From CAVSRC01 sp963782045 (GTDB taxonomy: Bacteria > Pseudomonadota > Alphaproteobacteria > Rhizobiales > Kaistiaceae), in contig CAWAIR010000018.1 in assembly GCA_963782045.1 (NCBI GenBank), forward strand, positions 186,001 to 250,000: 64,000 bases of DNA, read 5' to 3'. Within the stretch, counting starts at the first letter, position 1; each line of letters opens with the position of its first letter. Positions 60,605-64,000 of this stretch are shown piece by piece. Position numbers and translations under genes: made by a program. The notes under the pieces were generated by a model. The model made no database searches and was not told where the DNA came from. It saw only the letters and a program-made list of their open reading frames with translations.

Positions 60605-64000
<3,396 letters not shown>

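Overview
The window is about 64 kb of GC-rich chromosome from an alphaproteobacterium of the order Hyphomicrobiales (Rhizobiales). The assignment rests on two gene strings whose order is characteristic of that group: lipA / coenzyme Q-binding protein / cinA / ispDF / dusB / ntrB / ntrC / ntrY / ntrX / trkA / trkH / dat / hfq / hflX / mazG (1.8-19.1 kb), and rlpA / dac / tmk / holB / metG / tatD / metallo-hydrolase (20.7-29.1 kb, minus strand). A phosphatidylcholine synthase gene and a CtrA-type TTAA-N7-TTAA box fit the same group. No phage, transposase, CRISPR array or rRNA was seen, so this looks like core chromosome with a few accessory genes.

Layout. 0-1.8 kb: a truncated bactofilin-like membrane protein and two GlsB/YeaQ-type small membrane proteins. 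1.8-5.0 kb: lipoate and isoprenoid genes. 5.0-12.5 kb: dusB and the two nitrogen two-component pairs NtrBC and NtrYX, preceded by a striking repeat of AATAGGC/GCCTATT half-sites. 12.5-19.1 kb: K+ uptake (TrkA/TrkH), D-amino acid transaminase, Hfq, HflX, MazG. 19.2-20.6 kb: two unrecognised proteins. 20.7-29.1 kb: a housekeeping operon (cell wall, DNA replication, tRNA charging) into which a cation-efflux gene is inserted. 29.5-33.9 kb: tRNA-Ser, an oxidoreductase with a divergent LysR regulator, a small conserved-looking protein, tRNA-Cys and a TonB-like protein. 33.9-47.1 kb: a 13-kb minus-strand purine catabolism cluster (uraH-xdhA-xdhB-xdhC, a BMP-type ABC importer, puuD, uraD, allantoate amidohydrolase). 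47.2-55.2 kb: quinone oxidoreductase, a gutted SulP gene, an MFS-TerC-Pcs operon, two YeeE/YedE half-proteins with a UbiH-type hydroxylase, an AEC transporter and HspQ. 55.3-64 kb: an IalB-like protein, a YejA-type solute-binding protein, a DsbA-family protein, a multi-PAS diguanylate cyclase and mfd, which runs off the right edge.

How the genes work together. The 33.9-47.1 kb block reads as one pathway: a nucleoside or purine importer (BMP/PnrA family), xanthine dehydrogenase with its XdhC maturation factor, a membrane urate oxidase with a cytochrome c tail (PuuD), HIU hydrolase (UraH), OHCU decarboxylase (UraD) and an allantoate amidohydrolase. Only allantoinase is not seen. The 5-17 kb block joins nitrogen sensing to tRNA modification and RNA-based control (Hfq).

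Quality warning. More than 20 genes are broken by one or more single-base indels while their protein sequence continues intact in the next frame. These are concentrated at 0-2, 10.6-15.1, 20.7-28.1 and 53.7-61.4 kb, whereas 29.7-48.2 kb is almost free of them. This is best explained by uneven assembly polishing. Coordinates of such genes are given for the whole reconstructed gene.
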